A DNA stretch of 64,000 nucleotides from NCBI RefSeq assembly GCF_043290135.1, contig NC_134707.1, positions 81,362,987 to 81,426,986 on the forward strand, written 5' to 3'. Below are positions 17,464 through 32,325 of the stretch, one piece after another. A program made the position numbers and the translations under genes. Origin of the DNA: Rhipicephalus microplus. Taxonomy: Eukaryota; Arthropoda; Arachnida; Ixodida; Ixodidae. The notes under the pieces were generated by a model, which searched no databases, was not told the origin of the DNA, and saw nothing but the letters and a program-made list of their open reading frames with translations. The first letter of the stretch is position 1, and each line of letters opens with the position of its first letter.

Positions 17464-20400
17464 CAGTAAGCTGTGGAAACCCCAACCAATGTTGCCGGCC
17501 CCAAGGTCATGTGTCGACAGGAGCATAGGCCCATACTACGGGTCTGTATTATAAATTATTCCAATGGCGCTGCCCGATAAACCCTTGCGATTTGCTACAA
17601 TCAATGTTCGAGGGCTTGCGGCGAGCAGAAAACAACGACCGTTGTATAGACTGGTGATCGAACATGATTTAGACATCATTGCCATACAAGAAACCAAAAT
17701 TGGAAGTGATGATGAGACCAAGAGTATGGCGCTACCTTTCATGTCAATGTAGTACGTGGGTGTGAGTCACGCCATAGGGCTATCCGCGGGGTGCGTTCTT
17801 TTTGTGTGCCAACACCCGGGCCTTGAAGTGAAGGGTGTGAGGTCAGACTTGGCTGGGTGCATGGTTTTGTGTGATTTTCGTTATGGTTCAGTTGAATGGC
17901 GAGTGATATGCCTTTATGGTCCTAATTTACTCAACGAACGAAGACATTTCTTCGAGAGTATCAGAAATTACTGCAACGTCGAAAGGAACCTGGTACTGAT
18001 GGGGGACTTCAATTGTGTACTGGCAGCGCGTGATAAATCAAGTGGTACAGCGTATAGAGACGCCAGCACGGCTGTGCTTCGCGAAATAATTGATGAATAT
18101 GAGCTTGAGGACGTGGCACAATGCTTAGATTACGACCGCATTGTGTGCTTCACGCATTTCCAAGCAGCCAGCCACGCCCGACTGGACAGAGTGTACGCTC
18201 CGGCTGAATCGATAGCACTTGAGCTAGAATATCGTGTGCAGTCGGTAGCATTTAGTGGCCGTTGTCTAGTCATGTTCGACGTTATTGACAAAGCGAAAAA
18301 CCGAAATAAGTTTGCGTGGGAATTATGGAAACTTAATGCTAAAGTTTTGGAGGATGGTGTTTTCTGTGAGAAAGTGTTAGCCCTGCTCGAAGAGATAAAG
18401 AACCAGACAAACACAACAATATCTGAGAAATGGGAAACATTTAAGCAAACAGCTAAATTGAAGGCACTTGAAGGAGCAAGCGCTATAGAGCACAAAAAGA
18501 ATAAGTACGAGGAAAACCTGCGGCAAAGCTTGCAAATGCTAACATACAAAGAAAGCCTACCGCCTGGGACGTTCAAAGACGACATTAACACACTGAAGCA
18601 AAAACTTGACCAGGCCGATATCGAATGCTATCAGGGGGCGTTGGTGCGAGCTAGAGTAGAAGCAACGATAACAGGCGAGGCACCAACTAAAAGAGCCCTC
18701 GCAAAGAAAAGAAAGTGGGCCCGCCGGAACGAGATTTACGAAGTTGAACAAGACGGTGTTATCTTAAATGAACAGAGTGGGATCGAACACGTGTTCACAA
18801 CGTTCTACAGAAAGCTGTTCGCGCGTTGCCCGGTGGACGCGGAGGGTTTCGTGACGGCATTCATGCCTTTAATGCCAAATATTGACGATAGCTGAAAGGA
18901 AATGTTAGAGCGCCGTGTTATGGCCGATGAGGTTGCAGGTGCGATAGACGATTTGAAACGTGGGAAATCTCCCGGGCTCGACGGGCTAGGAGCCGTTTTT
19001 CACAAGGCGTTCAAGTACGAAGTAGCCCCTATACTGGCTGCAGTTTTAGACAATGCATATGAGCGCAAACGACTACCACCTTCTTTCCTGTCCACACACA
19101 CAGTTCTTATCCCGAAAACAGATGATCGCGACACATTAAAGCGGGTAACAGCATATCGCCCTATCAGCTTAGCGAACGTCGACTATAAGATATTCATGAA
19201 AGTGTTGACTAAAAGACTGCAAACAATAGTGCAAGATATAGTTGCACCACACCAGACGTGCGGTATCAAGGAACGGACCATTTTCACAAACATTCATACG
19301 GCGAGAAGCACACTCGAGTGTTGTGAATTATTGTGCAAGAAGGTCGCAATTCTCCAATTGGATCTGGATAAGGTGTTCGACCGGGTGCCACACGCCATAC
19401 TATTTGCCATTCTGAAGTACGTGAACGTAGCATCTGTTATTCTGGAAGGTGTCGCAATAGCGTACAGGGGTTGCACGACAAGGCTGATAATAAATAAGTC
19501 AGTAGGAGAGCTTATCGAAGTGCAGCGGTCGGTGCGCCAGGGATGCCCACTATCGCCGTTACTTTTCGCTTTATATATCGAGCTCTTGTGCCTCAGCGTA
19601 ATACAGGCTAACTGTATCAATGGCTTTAAAATGCAGCAAGTGGAGGTAAATCTACTCGCTTATGCGGACGACATCGCGGTGTTTTGTGGGGACCACGCCA
19701 GTATCATGAAAACTGTGAAAATCGTGAAGCGTTATTGTGGTACTAGTGGCAGTGCAGTTAACTGGGGCAAGAGCCTCGGAATCTGGCATGGAGCTTGGAC
19801 AATGACACCCAGTACCTTTGTTAACATGCAATGGGTTTCCACTACAACGAAATACTTAGGCGCCCCTTTAGAGTTTTACCATGACAGAGAATCATACTGG
19901 CAGAACCAAGTTGCGCAAATGCGCGCAAGGATTAAGAGAACAAAAGGCTCGAAATGGTCTATGTTTGCACGTACCATGGTGTGTAATGCGTTTTTCATTA
20001 CCAAACTGTGGTACGTGTTGAGTGTTTTGCACTGCCCACGCATTAACATACAAAAGCTCCACAGAATTCTGGCTGTTTTTGTTTGGGGATCGGTTTGGGA
20101 AAGGATGAGCCGCATAAACTTGTTCCGACGTGTACGTGATGGAGGTCTTGGCCTGTCGCACTTACCCCTGAGGCAAATAGTGAACCAGTTCTGCTTCCTC
20201 AGGGATGTGAAGGACCCTTTTTGCGCACGGTATTACAGCCCAGACTTAGCAAACATGTGCCGAACTTTGTGGTATCCACCGAATGTATTGAAGGTGGTGT
20301 TTTCGGTTTTTTTGAAGGAGGCTGTGACGGCTTATAAGTTCCTGCGTGCTCGATTCTCATATGAATATATGGCGGGAGTGAAACCAAGGAAGCTATACAA

Positions 20401-20642
20401 ATATCTTGAGAATATACTACTCCCCGTGCCTTTGTATCGCACAATATATAGTACCAAGACTGGAAGTGATGTCCTGAAGCGTGTCAAACATATGTATGTA
20501 GCTCCAGGAGCCAAGTCCTTTTTCTTCAGATTGCACACCGGTACACTAAAGGTAAAAACATGGCTACAGGAAAAAGGAATGTATGTACCATGAGGTGTGC
20601 ACTGTTTCTTATGTAAAAAGCCCGAAACCATTGAGCACGTCT

Positions 20643-20963
<321 letters not shown>

Positions 20964-21062
20964 GGGAAGGCTTGTTCTTGTAGGATGTATTGCAAAGAAC
21001 GCTAAAGAAAGACCTCCCATTAGACCCACAAGGAATTCGTTTTCTAACTGTGGACAACGAAG

Positions 21063-21192
21063 AAGGTGTCCCATTTTTAAAAACCCCCAGGTGGTCTAAA
21101 TTTCCGGAGCCCTCCACTACGGCGTCTCTCATAATCATAAAGTGGTTTTGGGACGTTAAACCCCACATATCAATCAATCAAGGTGTCCCATT
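21063..21192 (+). mobile_element. 5'-truncated Ruka-type SINE inserted in the LINE
   Basis: The last 100 or so bases of the same SINE family, + strand, at 21076-21179. The 13-bp target duplication AAGGTGTCCCATT lies at 21063-21075 and 21180-21192. The tail is only two or three TCAA units, unlike the first SINE. The opposite orientation and separate duplications show two independent insertions. Confidence 0.85.
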
Positions 21193-21322
21193 CGACGCTG
21201 TTATGGTACTGGGTTTGCACTGCATTTGGAAGGCCTGCATGGCCGCACGACATGTAGATATAGATACAAGATCCGCACACGAGTACTTCCGCGAATCAGT
21301 GGGCAAGCACATAAATCTATAG

Positions 21323-21531
21323 ACCTGATACCTGAATGGGTATCGAGGATCGAGCAACTCATAAACATGAGCCGATTTTAGCCATCACACGCCAGCCAAA
21401 GTTTGGTTGCTCCTTTTACCCATGCCCATTTATGTATCTATGTCTTATGCGCCTTGCATAATTGCTTTTGATCCCTGACTGTATTTGTGTTTCTATGTGT
21501 AGGTCTAAGCAGGCAATAAAGAAAAAAAAGG
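21323..21531 (+). other. LINE 3' UTR with polyadenylation signal
   Basis: Non-coding stretch after ORF2, ending in AATAAA at 21515-21520 and A-rich sequence up to the right target duplication. Confidence 0.75.
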
Positions 21532-22692
21532 AACCGTATTCCCCAGTGGTGCAATTGGTTAGCGCACGGTACTTATACGACAGTTCTCGTGAGCTATGCC
21601 GGGGTTCTAACTTCGAGCCTCACCTGGGGAATGAAGTTTTTTATTAGTTTTCATATTTAGTCATGAGGTTTCGTACTCATGCTGGCGACTTACTGGCTCG
21701 AAAACTTTTGTTTACTGGAGGTACGTGCAGGAAATATTCAATATTGCACCACTCCTACATGCAACCTTATTCCCCAGTGGTGCAATTGGTTAGTCCACGG
21801 TACTTATACGACAGTTCTCGTGAGCTATGCCGGGGTTGTGAGTTCGAGCCCCACTAGGGGAATGAAATTTTTATTAGTTTTCATCATTATTCATGAGGTT
21901 GTATACTCAATGCTGGCGACTTCCTGTCCCGAAAACATTTGTTTACTGGAGGTATGTGCAGGGTACATTCTTTAAGGCACCGCTCCTACGAGCGACCGTG
22001 TTCCCCAATAGCGCAATTGCTTTGCGCACAGTACTTATACGATAGTTCTCGTGAGCTATGGCATGGTTCTGAGTTCGAGCCTCCCTGGGGAATAAAAGTT
22101 TTATTAGTTTTCATACTTAGTCATGAGGTTAATTGTATACTAAATGCTGGCGACTGCCTGGCTCGAAAACATTTGTTTACTGGAGTTGTGTGTAGACAAC
22201 AGTACTAAAGGAAAAACTCCTACGTGCAACCGTATTCCCTAGTGGCGCAAGTGGTTAGCGCACGGGACTTATACGACAATTATCGTGAGCTATGCCGGTG
22301 TTGTGAGATCAAGCCTCAACTGGGGAATGAAATTTTTATTAGTTTTCATCATTAGTCATGAGGTTGTATACTCAATGCTGGCGACTTCCTGTCCCGAAAA
22401 CATTTGTTTACTAGAGAAATGTGCAGGGAACATTCTTTAAGGCGCCGCTCCTACTTGCGACCGTGTTCCCCAGTGGTGCAATTGCTTAGCGCACGGTACT
22501 TATACATTTCTCGTGAGCTATGCCGGAGCTGTGAGTTCGAGCCTCACCTCGGGAATGAAATTTTTATTAGTTTTCAAAATTAGTCATGAGGTTGTATACT
22601 CACTGCTGGCGACTCTTGTCCCGAAAACATTTGTTTACTGAATGTATGTGCAGGGAACATTCTTTAAGGCACCGCTCCTACGTGCAACCGTA

Positions 22693-22784
22693 TTCCCAGT
22701 GGCGCAAATGGTTAGCGCACGGTACTTATACCACAGTTCTCGGGAGCTATGCCGGGGTTGTGAGTTCGAGCCTCACCTGGGGAA
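22693..22784 (+). tRNA. tRNA-Ile(UAU) unit with intron, intact with one U-G pair
   Basis: The acceptor is TTCCCAG with CTGGGGA: one base shorter C run, but a U-G pair keeps all seven pairs. D, anticodon and T stems are perfect. The intron begins CCACAG and ends GGGAGCT. Near-identical unit at 28020. Confidence 0.7.
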
Positions 22785-23158
22785 CGAAATTTTTATTACT
22801 TTTCATATTTAGTCATGCGGTTAATTGTATACTGAATGCTGGCGGCGGCCTGGCTCGAAAACACTTTTTACTAGAGTTGCGTGTAGACAACAGTACTAAT
22901 CAAAAAATTCTCCAACGAGCAACCGTATTCGCCAGTGGCGCAATAGGTTAGTGCACCATACTTGTACGACAGTTATCGTGAGCTGTGCCTGGGTTGTGAG
23001 TTCGAGCCTCACCTGGGGAATGAAACTTTTATTAGTTGTCATATTTAGTCATGAGGTTGTGTACTCATACTGGCGACTTCCTGGCTCGAAAACATTTGTT
23101 TACTGGAGGTGTGTGCAGGGAACGTTCATTATTGCACCACTCCTACATGCAACCATGT

Positions 23159-23250
23159 TCCCCAGTGGCGCAATTGGTTAGCGCAAGGTACTTATACGAC
23201 AGCTCTCGGGAGCTATGCCGGGGTTGTGAGTTCGAGCCTCATTTGGGGAA
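23159..23250 (+). tRNA. tRNA-Ile(UAU)-like unit, near intact
   Basis: The D stem is perfect. One anticodon-stem mismatch (AGGTA). Acceptor pair 7-66 and T pair 49-65 are G-U. Confidence 0.5.
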
Positions 23251-23854
23251 TGATATTTTTATTAGTTTTTCTCATTATTCATGAGGTTGTATACTCAATG
23301 CTGGCGACTTCCTGTCCCGAAAACATTTGTTTACTGGAGGTATGCGCAGGGAACATTCTTTGAGGCGCCGCTCCTACGTGCAACCGTGTTTCCCAGTGGC
23401 GCAATTGCTTAGCACACGGTACTTATACGACAGTTCTCGTGAGCTATGGTGTGCTTGTGAGTTCGAGCTTCCCTGGGGAATAAAGTTTTTATTAGTTTTC
23501 ATATTTAGTCTTGAGGTTAATTGTATACTCAATGCTGGTGACTGCCTGGCTCGAAAACACTTGTTTACTAGAGTTGTGTGTAGACAACACAACTAAAGGA
23601 AACACTCCTACGTGCAACTGTATTCCCCAGTGGCACAATTGGTGAGCGAACCGTACTTATACGACAGTTATCGTGAACTATGCCTGGGTTGTGAGTTAGA
23701 GCTTCACCTGGGGAATGAAATTTTTATATTTTTTTCATTATTATACATGAAGTCGTGTACTCACCTTGGCGACTTCCTGGCTCGAAAACATTTGTTTACC
23801 AGAGGTATGTGCAGGGAACATTCTTTAAGGCACCGCTCCTACGTGTGACCGTGT

Positions 23855-23946
23855 TCCCCAGTGGCACAATTGGTTAGCGCACGGTACTTATACGACAGTT
23901 TTCGTGAACTATGCCGGGGTTGTGAGTTCGAGCCTCACCTGGGGAA
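23855..23946 (+). tRNA. tRNA-Ile(UAU)-like unit, one D-stem mismatch
   Basis: The D strand GCAC leaves one mismatch. Acceptor, anticodon and T stems are perfect. Confidence 0.6.
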
Positions 23947-26900
23947 TGAAATTGTTATTAGTTGTCATCAATTGTCATGAGGTTGTATACTCAATGCTGG
24001 CGACTTCCTGTCCCGAAAACATTTGTTTACTGGAGGTATGTGCAGGGAACATTCTTTAAGGCACCGCTCCTACTTGCGACCATGTTCCCCAGTGGCGCAA
24101 TTGCTTAGCACACGGCACTTATACGATATTTCTCGTGAGCTATGGCGTGGTTGTGAGTTCGAGCCTTTCTGGGGAATAAAAGTTTCATTAGTTTTCATAT
24201 TTATCATGAGGTTAATTGTATACTCAATGCTGGCGTCTGCCTCGCTCGAAAACATTTGTTTACTGGAGTTTTGTGTAGACAACAGTACTGAAGAAAACAC
24301 TCCTACGTGCAACCGTATTACCCATTGGCGCAATTGGTTTTCGCACCGTACTTATACGAGACTTATCGTGAGCTATGCCTGGGTTGTGAGTTCGAGCCTC
24401 ACCTGCGGAATGAAATTTTCATTAGTTTTCATATTTAGTCAAGGTTTTGTACTCATACTGGCCACTTCCTGGCTCGGAAACATTTGTGTACTGGAGGTAT
24501 GTGCAGGGAACATTCTTTGAAGCACCGCTCCTACGTGCGACCGTGTTCCCCAGTGGCGCAATCGGTAAGCGCACGGTATTTATACGACAGTTCTCATAAG
24601 CTATGCTGGAGTTGTCAGTTCGAGCCTCACCAGGGGAACGAAATTTTTATTAGTATTCATATTTAATCATGGGGTTAATTGTATACTCAATACTGGCGAC
24701 TGCCTGGCACGAAAACATTTGTTTACTGGAGTTGTCTGTAGACAACAGTACTAAAGGAAACACTCCCATACCTGCAACTTTATTCCCCAGTACCGCAATG
24801 GGTTAGCGCACCGTACTTATACGACAGTTATCATGAACTATGCCTGGGTTGTGAGTTCGAGCCTCACCTGGGGAATGGAATTTTTATTAGTTTTATTAAT
24901 TAGTCATGACGATGTATACTCAAAGCTGGCGACTTCTTGTCCCGAAAACATTTGTTCACTGGAGGTTTGTGCAGAAAACATTCTTGAAGGCACCGCTCTT
25001 AAGTGCGACCGTGTTCCCCAATGGCGCAATTGGTTAGCGGACGATACTTATACGACAGTTCTCGTGAGCTATGCCGGGGTTGTGTATTCGAGTGTCACCT
25101 GGGGAATGAAATTTTTGTTAGTATACATATTTAGTCATGAGGTTAATTGTATACTCATTGCTGGCGACTGCCTAGCTTGATAACATTTGTTTGCTGGAGT
25201 TGTGTGTAGACAACAGTACTAAAGGAAACACTCCTACGTGCAGCGCTATTCCCCAGAGGCGCAATTGGTTGGCGCACCGTACTTATACGACAGTTATCGT
25301 GAGCTAAGCCGGGGTTGAGAGTTTGAGCCCCTACTGGAATGAATTTTTTTTTAGTTTTCATAATTAGTCATCACGTTAATTGTATACTCAAAGCTGGCGA
25401 CTTCCTGGATCGAAAACATTTGTTTAGTTGAGGTATGTGCAGGGAACATTCTTTAAGGCCCTGCTTTGTGCAACCGTATTCCGCAGTGGCGCAATTGGTT
25501 AGCGTACGGGAGCATACGACAGTTATCGTGAGCTATGCCGGGGTTGTGAGTTTGAGTCTCACCTTGGGAATGAAATTTTTATTAGTTTTCGTCATTAGTC
25601 ATGAGGTTGTATACTCAATTCTCGTGACTTCTTGTCCTGAAAACATTTGTTTACTGGAGGTATGAGCAGAAAACACTCTTTAAGGCACCGTTGCTAAGTG
25701 CGACCGTGTTCCTCAGTGGCGCAATGGGTCAGCGTACGATACTTATACGACAGTTCTCGTGAGCTATGCCGGGGTTGTGTGTTTGAGTCTCACCTGGGGA
25801 ATGAAATTTTTATTAGTTTTCATCATTAGTCATGAGGTTGTATACTCAATTCTGGCGACTTCTTGTCCTGAAAACTTTTGTTTACTGGAGGTATGAGCTG
25901 AAAACACTCTTTAATGCACCGTTCCTAAGTGAGACCGTGCTCCTCAGTGGCGATATCGGTTAGCGCACGGTATTTATACGACAGTTCCTATGAGCTATGC
26001 CGGGGTTGTGAGTACGAGCCTCACCTGGGGAATGAAATTTTTATTAGTTTTCATACTTAGTCATGAGGTTAATTGGAAACTCAAAGCTGACGACTTCCTG
26101 GTTTGAAATCATTTGTTTACTTGAGGTATGTGCAGGGAACATTCTTTAAGGCACCGCTCCTACGTGCGACCGTGTTTCCCTGTGGAGCAATTGGTTAGAG
26201 CACGGTACTTATACGACAGTTATCGTGAGCTATGATGGGTTGTGAGTTTGAGTCTCACCTGGGGAATGAAATTTTTATTAGTTTTCATCATTAGTCATGA
26301 GGTTGTATACTCAATTCTGGCGACTTCTTGTCCTGAAAACGTTTGTTTACTGGAGGTGTGAGCAGGAAACACTCTTTGAGGCACCGTTGCTAAGTGCGAC
26401 CGTGTTCCTCAGTGGCGCAATGGGTCAGCGTACGATACTTATACGACAGTTCTCGTGAGCTATGCCGGGGTTGTGTGTTCAAAATTCACCTGGGGAATGA
26501 AATTTTTATTAGTATTCATCTCTAGCTAGAGGTTAATTGTATACTCAATGCTGGCGGCTTCCTGGCTCGAAAACGCTTGTTTACTGGAGTTGTGTGTAGA
26601 CAACAGTACTAAAGGAAACACTCCTACGTGCAAAACTATTCCCCAGTGGCGCAATTAGTTAGCGCACCGTACTTATACGACAGTTATCGTGAGCTGTGTC
26701 TGGGTTGTGAGTTCGAGCCTCACCTGGGATTGAAATTTTTATTAGTTTTTATATTTAGTCATGAGGTTGTGTACTCATACTGGGGACTTGCTGGCTCGAA
26801 AGCATTTGTTTACTGGAGGTATGTACTGGGAAAAGCCTTTCTTGCACCGCTCCTCCGTGCAACCATATTCCCCAGTGACGTAATTGGTTAGCGAACGGTA

Positions 26901-27790
26901 CTTATACGACAGTTCTCGAGAGCTATGCCGGGGTTGTGAGTTCGAGCCCCAACTGGGAATGAAGTTTTTTTAGTTTTCATAATTAGTCATCACGTTAATT
27001 GCATACTCAAAGCTGGCGACTTCCTAGTTCGAAAACGTTTGTTTACTGGAGGTATGTGCAGAAAACATTCTTTAACGCCCTGCTCCTTTGCGCAACCGTA
27101 TTCCCCAGTGGCGCAATTGGTTAGCGCACGGGATTATACGACAGTTACCGTGAACTATGCCGGGGTTGTCAGATCGAGCCTCACCTGGCGAATGAAATTT
27201 TTATTAGTTTTCATCATTTGTCATGAGGTTGTATACTCAATGCTGGCGACTTCCTGGCTCGAAAATATTTGTTTACTGAAGGTATGCGCAGGGAACATTC
27301 TTTAAGGCACCGCTCCTACGTTCGACCATGTTCCCCAGTGGCGCAATTGGTTAGCGCACGGTACTGATACGACAGTTTTCGTGAGCTAAGCCGGGGTTGT
27401 GAGTTCGAGCCTCACTTGGGAATGAGTTTTTATTAGTTTTCATAATTAGTCATGAGGTTGTGTACTCATACTGACGACTTCCTGGCTCGAAAACATTTGT
27501 TTACTGGAGGTATGTGCAGGGAACATTCTTTAAGGCACCGCTCCTACGTGCGACCGTGTTCCCTTGTGGCGCAATTGGTTAGCGCATGGTACTTATACGA
27601 CAGTTTTCGTGAGCTATGCCGGGGTTGTCAGATCGAGCCTCACCTGGCGAATGAAATTTTTATTAGTTTTCATCATTTGTCATGAGGTTGTATACTCAAT
27701 GCTGGCGACTTCCTGGCTCGAAAACATTTGTTTACTGAAGGTATGTGCAGGGAACATTCTTTAAGGCACCGCTCCTACGTGCGACCATGT

Positions 27791-27882
27791 TCCCCAGTGG
27801 CGCAATTGGTTATCGCACGGTACTGATACGACAGTTTTCGTGAGCTAAGCCGGGGTTGTGAGTTCGAGCCTCACCTGGGGAA
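27791..27882 (+). pseudogene. tRNA-Ile-like unit with GAT anticodon
   Basis: The anticodon loop CTGATA keeps U33 and gives GAU, still an Ile anticodon. The D stem (TCGC) and anticodon stem (AGCCG) each have a mismatch. A sister unit with the same change starts at 27332. Confidence 0.55.
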
Positions 27883-28019
27883 TGAAATTTTTATTAGTTT
27901 TCATAATTAGTCATGAGGTTGTATACTCACTGCTGGCGACTCTTGTCCCGAAAACATTTGTTTACTGGATGTATGTGCAGGGAACATTCTTTAAGGCACC
28001 GCTCCTACGTGCAACCGTA

Positions 28020-28111
28020 TTCCCAGTGGCGCAAATGGTTAGCGCACGGTACTTATACCACAGTTCTCGGGAGCTATGCCGTGGTTGTGAGTTCGAGCCT
28101 CACCTGGGGAA
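28020..28111 (+). tRNA. tRNA-Ile(UAU) unit with intron, intact with one U-G pair
   Basis: As at 22693; the variable loop is TGGTT. Part of a block duplicated 5.3 kb apart. Confidence 0.7.
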
Positions 28112-30581
28112 CAAAATTTTTATTACTTTTCATATTTAGTCATGCGGTTAATTGTATACTGAATGCTGGCGGCGGCCTGGCTCGAAAACACTTTTTACTA
28201 GAGTTGCGTGTAGACAACAGTACTAATGAAAATACTCCAACGAGCAACCGTATTCGCCAGTGGCGCAATAGGTTAGCGCACCATACTTGTACGACAGTTA
28301 TCGTGAGCTATGCCTGGGTTGTGAGTTCGAGCCTCACCTGGGGAATGAAACTTTTATTTGTTGTCATATTTAGTCATGAGGTTGTGTACTCATACTGACG
28401 ACTTCCTGGCTCGAAAACATTTGTTTACTGGAGGTATGTGCAGGGAACATTCTTTAAGGCACCGCTCCTACGTGCGACCGTGTTCCCCTGTGGCGCAATT
28501 GCTTAGCGCATGGTACTTATACGACAGTTTTCGTGAGCTATGCCGGGGTTGTGAGTTCGAGCCTCACCTGGGGAATGAAATTTTTATAAGTTTTCATAAT
28601 TAGTCAAGTGGTTAATTGTATACTCAAAGCAGGCGACTTCCTGGTTCGAAAACATTTGTTTACTGAAGGTATGTGCAGGGAACATATTTTAAGGCACCGC
28701 TCCTAAGTGCGACCGTGTTCTCCAGTGGCGCAATTGGTTAGCGCACGATGCTTATACGACAGTTCTCATGAGCTATGCCGGGGTTGTGTGTACGAGCCTT
28801 ACCTGGGAAATCAAATTTTTATTAGTATTCATATTTAGTCTTGAGGTTAATTGTATACTCAATGCTGGCGACTGCCTAGCTCGAAAACATTTGTTTGCTG
28901 GAGTTGTGTGTAGGCAACAGTACTAAAGGAAACACTCCTACGTGCAAAGCTATTCTTCAGTGGCGCAGTTGGTTAGCGCACCGTACTTATACGTCAGTTA
29001 TCGTGAGCTATGCCTAGGTTGTGAGTTCGAGCCTCACCTGGAAAATGAAATTTTTATCAGTTTTTATATTTAGTCATGAGGTTGTGTACTCATACTGGGG
29101 ACTTCCTGGCTCGAAAGCATTTGTTTACTGGAGGTATGCGCAGGGAACATCCATTCTTGCACCCGTCCTAAGTGCAACCATATTCCCCAGTGACGCAATC
29201 GGTTATCGCATGGTACTTATACGACAGTACTCGAGAGCTATGCCGGGGTTGTGAGTTCGAGCCCCACCTGGGAATGAATTTTTTATTAGTTTTCATCATT
29301 AGTCATGATGTTAATTGTATACTCATTGCTGGCGACTGCCTAGCTTGATAACATTTGTTTGCTGGAGTTGTGTGTAGACAACAGTACTAAAGGGAACACT
29401 CCTACTTGCAACTATATTCCCCAGTTGCGCAATTGGTTAGCGCACCGTACTTATACGACAGTTATCGTGAGCTGAGCCGGGGTTGTGAGTTCGAGCACCA
29501 GCTGGGAATGAATTTTTTTAGTTTTCATAATTAGTCATCACGTTAATTGTATAGTCAAAGCTGGCGACTTCCTGGTTCGAAAACATTTGTTTACTTGAGG
29601 TATGTGCCGGGAACATTCTTTAAGGCCCTGCTCCTTTGTGCAACCGTATTTCGCAGTGGCATAATTGGTTAGCGCACGGGAGCATACGATAGTTATCGTG
29701 AGCTATGCCGGGGTTGTCAGATCGAGCCTCACATGGGGAATGAAATTTTCATTAGTTTTCATATTTAGTCATGAGGTAATTGTATACTCAATGCTGGCGA
29801 CTGCCTGGCTCGAAACCATTTGTTTACTGGAGTTGTGTGCAGGGAACATTCTTTAAGGCTCCGCTCCTACGTGCGACCGCATTCCCCAGGGGCGCAATTG
29901 GTTAGCGCACGGTACATACACGACAGTTATCGTGAGCTATGCCGGGGTTATGAGTTCGAGCCTCACCTGGGAAATGAAATTTTTATTGGCTTTCATAATT
30001 ATTAATGAGGTTAATTGTATACTCAAAGCTGGCGACCTCTTGTCCCGAAAACATTTGTTTACTGGAGGTATGTGCAGGGAACATTCTTTAAGGCACCGCT
30101 ACTACGTGCGACCGTGTTCCCCAGTGGCGCAAATTCTTAGCGCACGGTACTTATACGACAGTTCTCTTGAGCTATGGCGTGCTTGAGAGTTCGAGCCTCC
30201 CTGAAGAATAAAGTTTTTATTAGTTTTCATATTTATACATGAGGTTAATTGTGTACTCAATGCTGGTGACTGCCTGGCTCGAAAACACTTGTTTACTAGA
30301 GTTGTGTGTAGACAACACAACAGAAAGAAACACTCCTACGTGCAACTGTATTCCCCAATTGCACAAATGGTTAGCGCACCGTACTTATACGACAGTTATC
30401 GTGAACTATGCCTGGGTTGTGAGTTCGAGCCTCACCTGGGGAATGAAATTTTTATATTTTTTCATATTTATACTTGAGGTTGTGTACTCACCCTGGCGAC
30501 TTCCTGGCTCGAAAACATTTGTTTACTGGAGGTATGTGCAGGGAAAATTCTTTAAGGCACCGCTCCTACGTGCGACCGTGT

Positions 30582-30673
30582 TCCCCAGTGGCGCAATTGC
30601 TTAGCGCACGGTACTTATACGGCAGTTTTCGTGAGCTATGCCGGGGTTGTGAGTTCGAGCCTCACCTGGGGAA
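30582..30673 (+). tRNA. tRNA-Ile(UAU) gene with intron, intact
   Basis: All stems perfect. The D loop is AATTGCTTA, so G19 is lost. The usual T5 run is replaced by AATAATAGTTGTATT, so a normal terminator is missing. Confidence 0.65.
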
Positions 30674-31281
30674 TAATAGTTGTATTAGTTTTCATATTTA
30701 GTTATGAGGTTAGTTGTATACTCAATGTTGGCGACTGCCTGGCTCAAAAACACTTGTTTACTGGAGTAGTGTGTACAAAACAGTACTAATGGAAACACTC
30801 CAACTTGCAACCGTATTCGCCAGTGGCGCAATTGGTTAGCGCACCGTACTTGTACGACAGTTATCGTGAGCTATGCCTGGGTTGTGAGTTCGAGCCTCAC
30901 CTGGGGAATGAAATTTTTATTAGTTTTGATATTTAGTCATGAGTTTAATTGTATACTCAATGCTGGCGACTTCCTGGCTTGAAAACATTTGTACACTGGA
31001 GTTGTGTGTAGACAACAGTACTAAAGGAAACACTCCTACGTGCAACCACATTCCCCAGTGACACAATTGGTTAGCGTACCGTACTTACACGAACGTTATC
31101 GTGAACTATGCCTGGGTTGTGAGTTCGACCCTCACCTGTGGAATGAACTTTTTATTAGCTCTTATATTTATTCATGAGGTTTTGTACTCATACTGGCGAC
31201 TTCCTGGCTCGAAAACATTTGCTTACTGAAGGTATGTGGAGGGAACATTCTTTAAAGCACCGCTCCTACGTGCGACCGTGT

Positions 31282-31373
31282 TCCCCAGTGGCGCAATTGG
31301 TTAGCGCACGGTACTTATACGACAGTTTTCGTGAGCTATGCCGGGGTTGTGAGTTCAAGCCACACCTGGGGAA
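31282..31373 (+). tRNA. tRNA-Ile(UAU)-like unit, one T-stem mismatch
   Basis: T loop TTCAAGC and strand CACAC leave one mismatch. All else is consensus. Confidence 0.6.
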
Positions 31374-32325
31374 TCAAACTTTTATTAGTTTTCATAATTG
31401 GTCATGAGGTTAATTGTAAACTCAAAGCTGACGACTCCCTGGTTCGAAATCATTTGTTTACTGGAGGTGTGTGCTGGGAACATTCTATAAGGCACCGGTC
31501 CTACGTGCGACCGTGTTCCCCAGTGGCGCAATTGGTTAGCGCACGGTACTTATACGACAATTATCGTGAGCTATGACGGGGTTGTGAGTTTGAGTCTCAG
31601 CTGGTTAATGAAATTTTTATTAGTTTTCATATTTAGTCATGAGGTTGTGTACTCATACTGGCGACTTGCTTGCTCAAAAACATTTGTTTACTGGAGGGAT
31701 GTGCAGGGAACATTCTTTAAGGCCCTGATTTTTTGTGCAACCGTATTCCCCAGTGGCGCGATTGGTTAGCGCACGGGAGAATACGACAGTTATCGTGAGC
31801 TATGCCGGGGTTGTCAGATCAAGCCTCACCTGTGGAATGAAATTTTTATTATATTTCATCATTAGTTATGAGGTTGTATACTGAATGCTGGAGACTTCCT
31901 GTCCCGAAAACATTTCTTTACTGAAGGTATGTGCAGAAAACATTTTTAAGGCTCCGCTCCTACTTGCTACCGCGTTCCCCAGTGGCGCAATTGCTTAGCG
32001 CACGGTGCTTATACGACATTTCTCGTGAGCTATGGTGTGGTTGTGAGTTCGAGCCTCCCTGGGGATTAAAATTTTCATTAGTTTTCTTATTTAGTCATGA
32101 TGTTAATTGTATACTCAATGCTGGTGACTGCCTGGCTCGAAACCACTTGTTTACTGGAGTTGTGTGTAGACAACAGTACTAAAGGAAACACTCCTACGTG
32201 CAACCGTATTCACCATTGGCACAATTGGTTATCGCACCGTACTTATACGACAGTTATCGTGAGCTATGCCTGGGTTGTGAGTTCGAGCCTCACCTGGGGA
32301 ATGAAATTTTTATATTTTTTCATAT

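Noticed and set aside
16867..20631. - strand open frames inside the first LINE
   Set aside because: Shadows of the sense ORFs; no motifs on their own.
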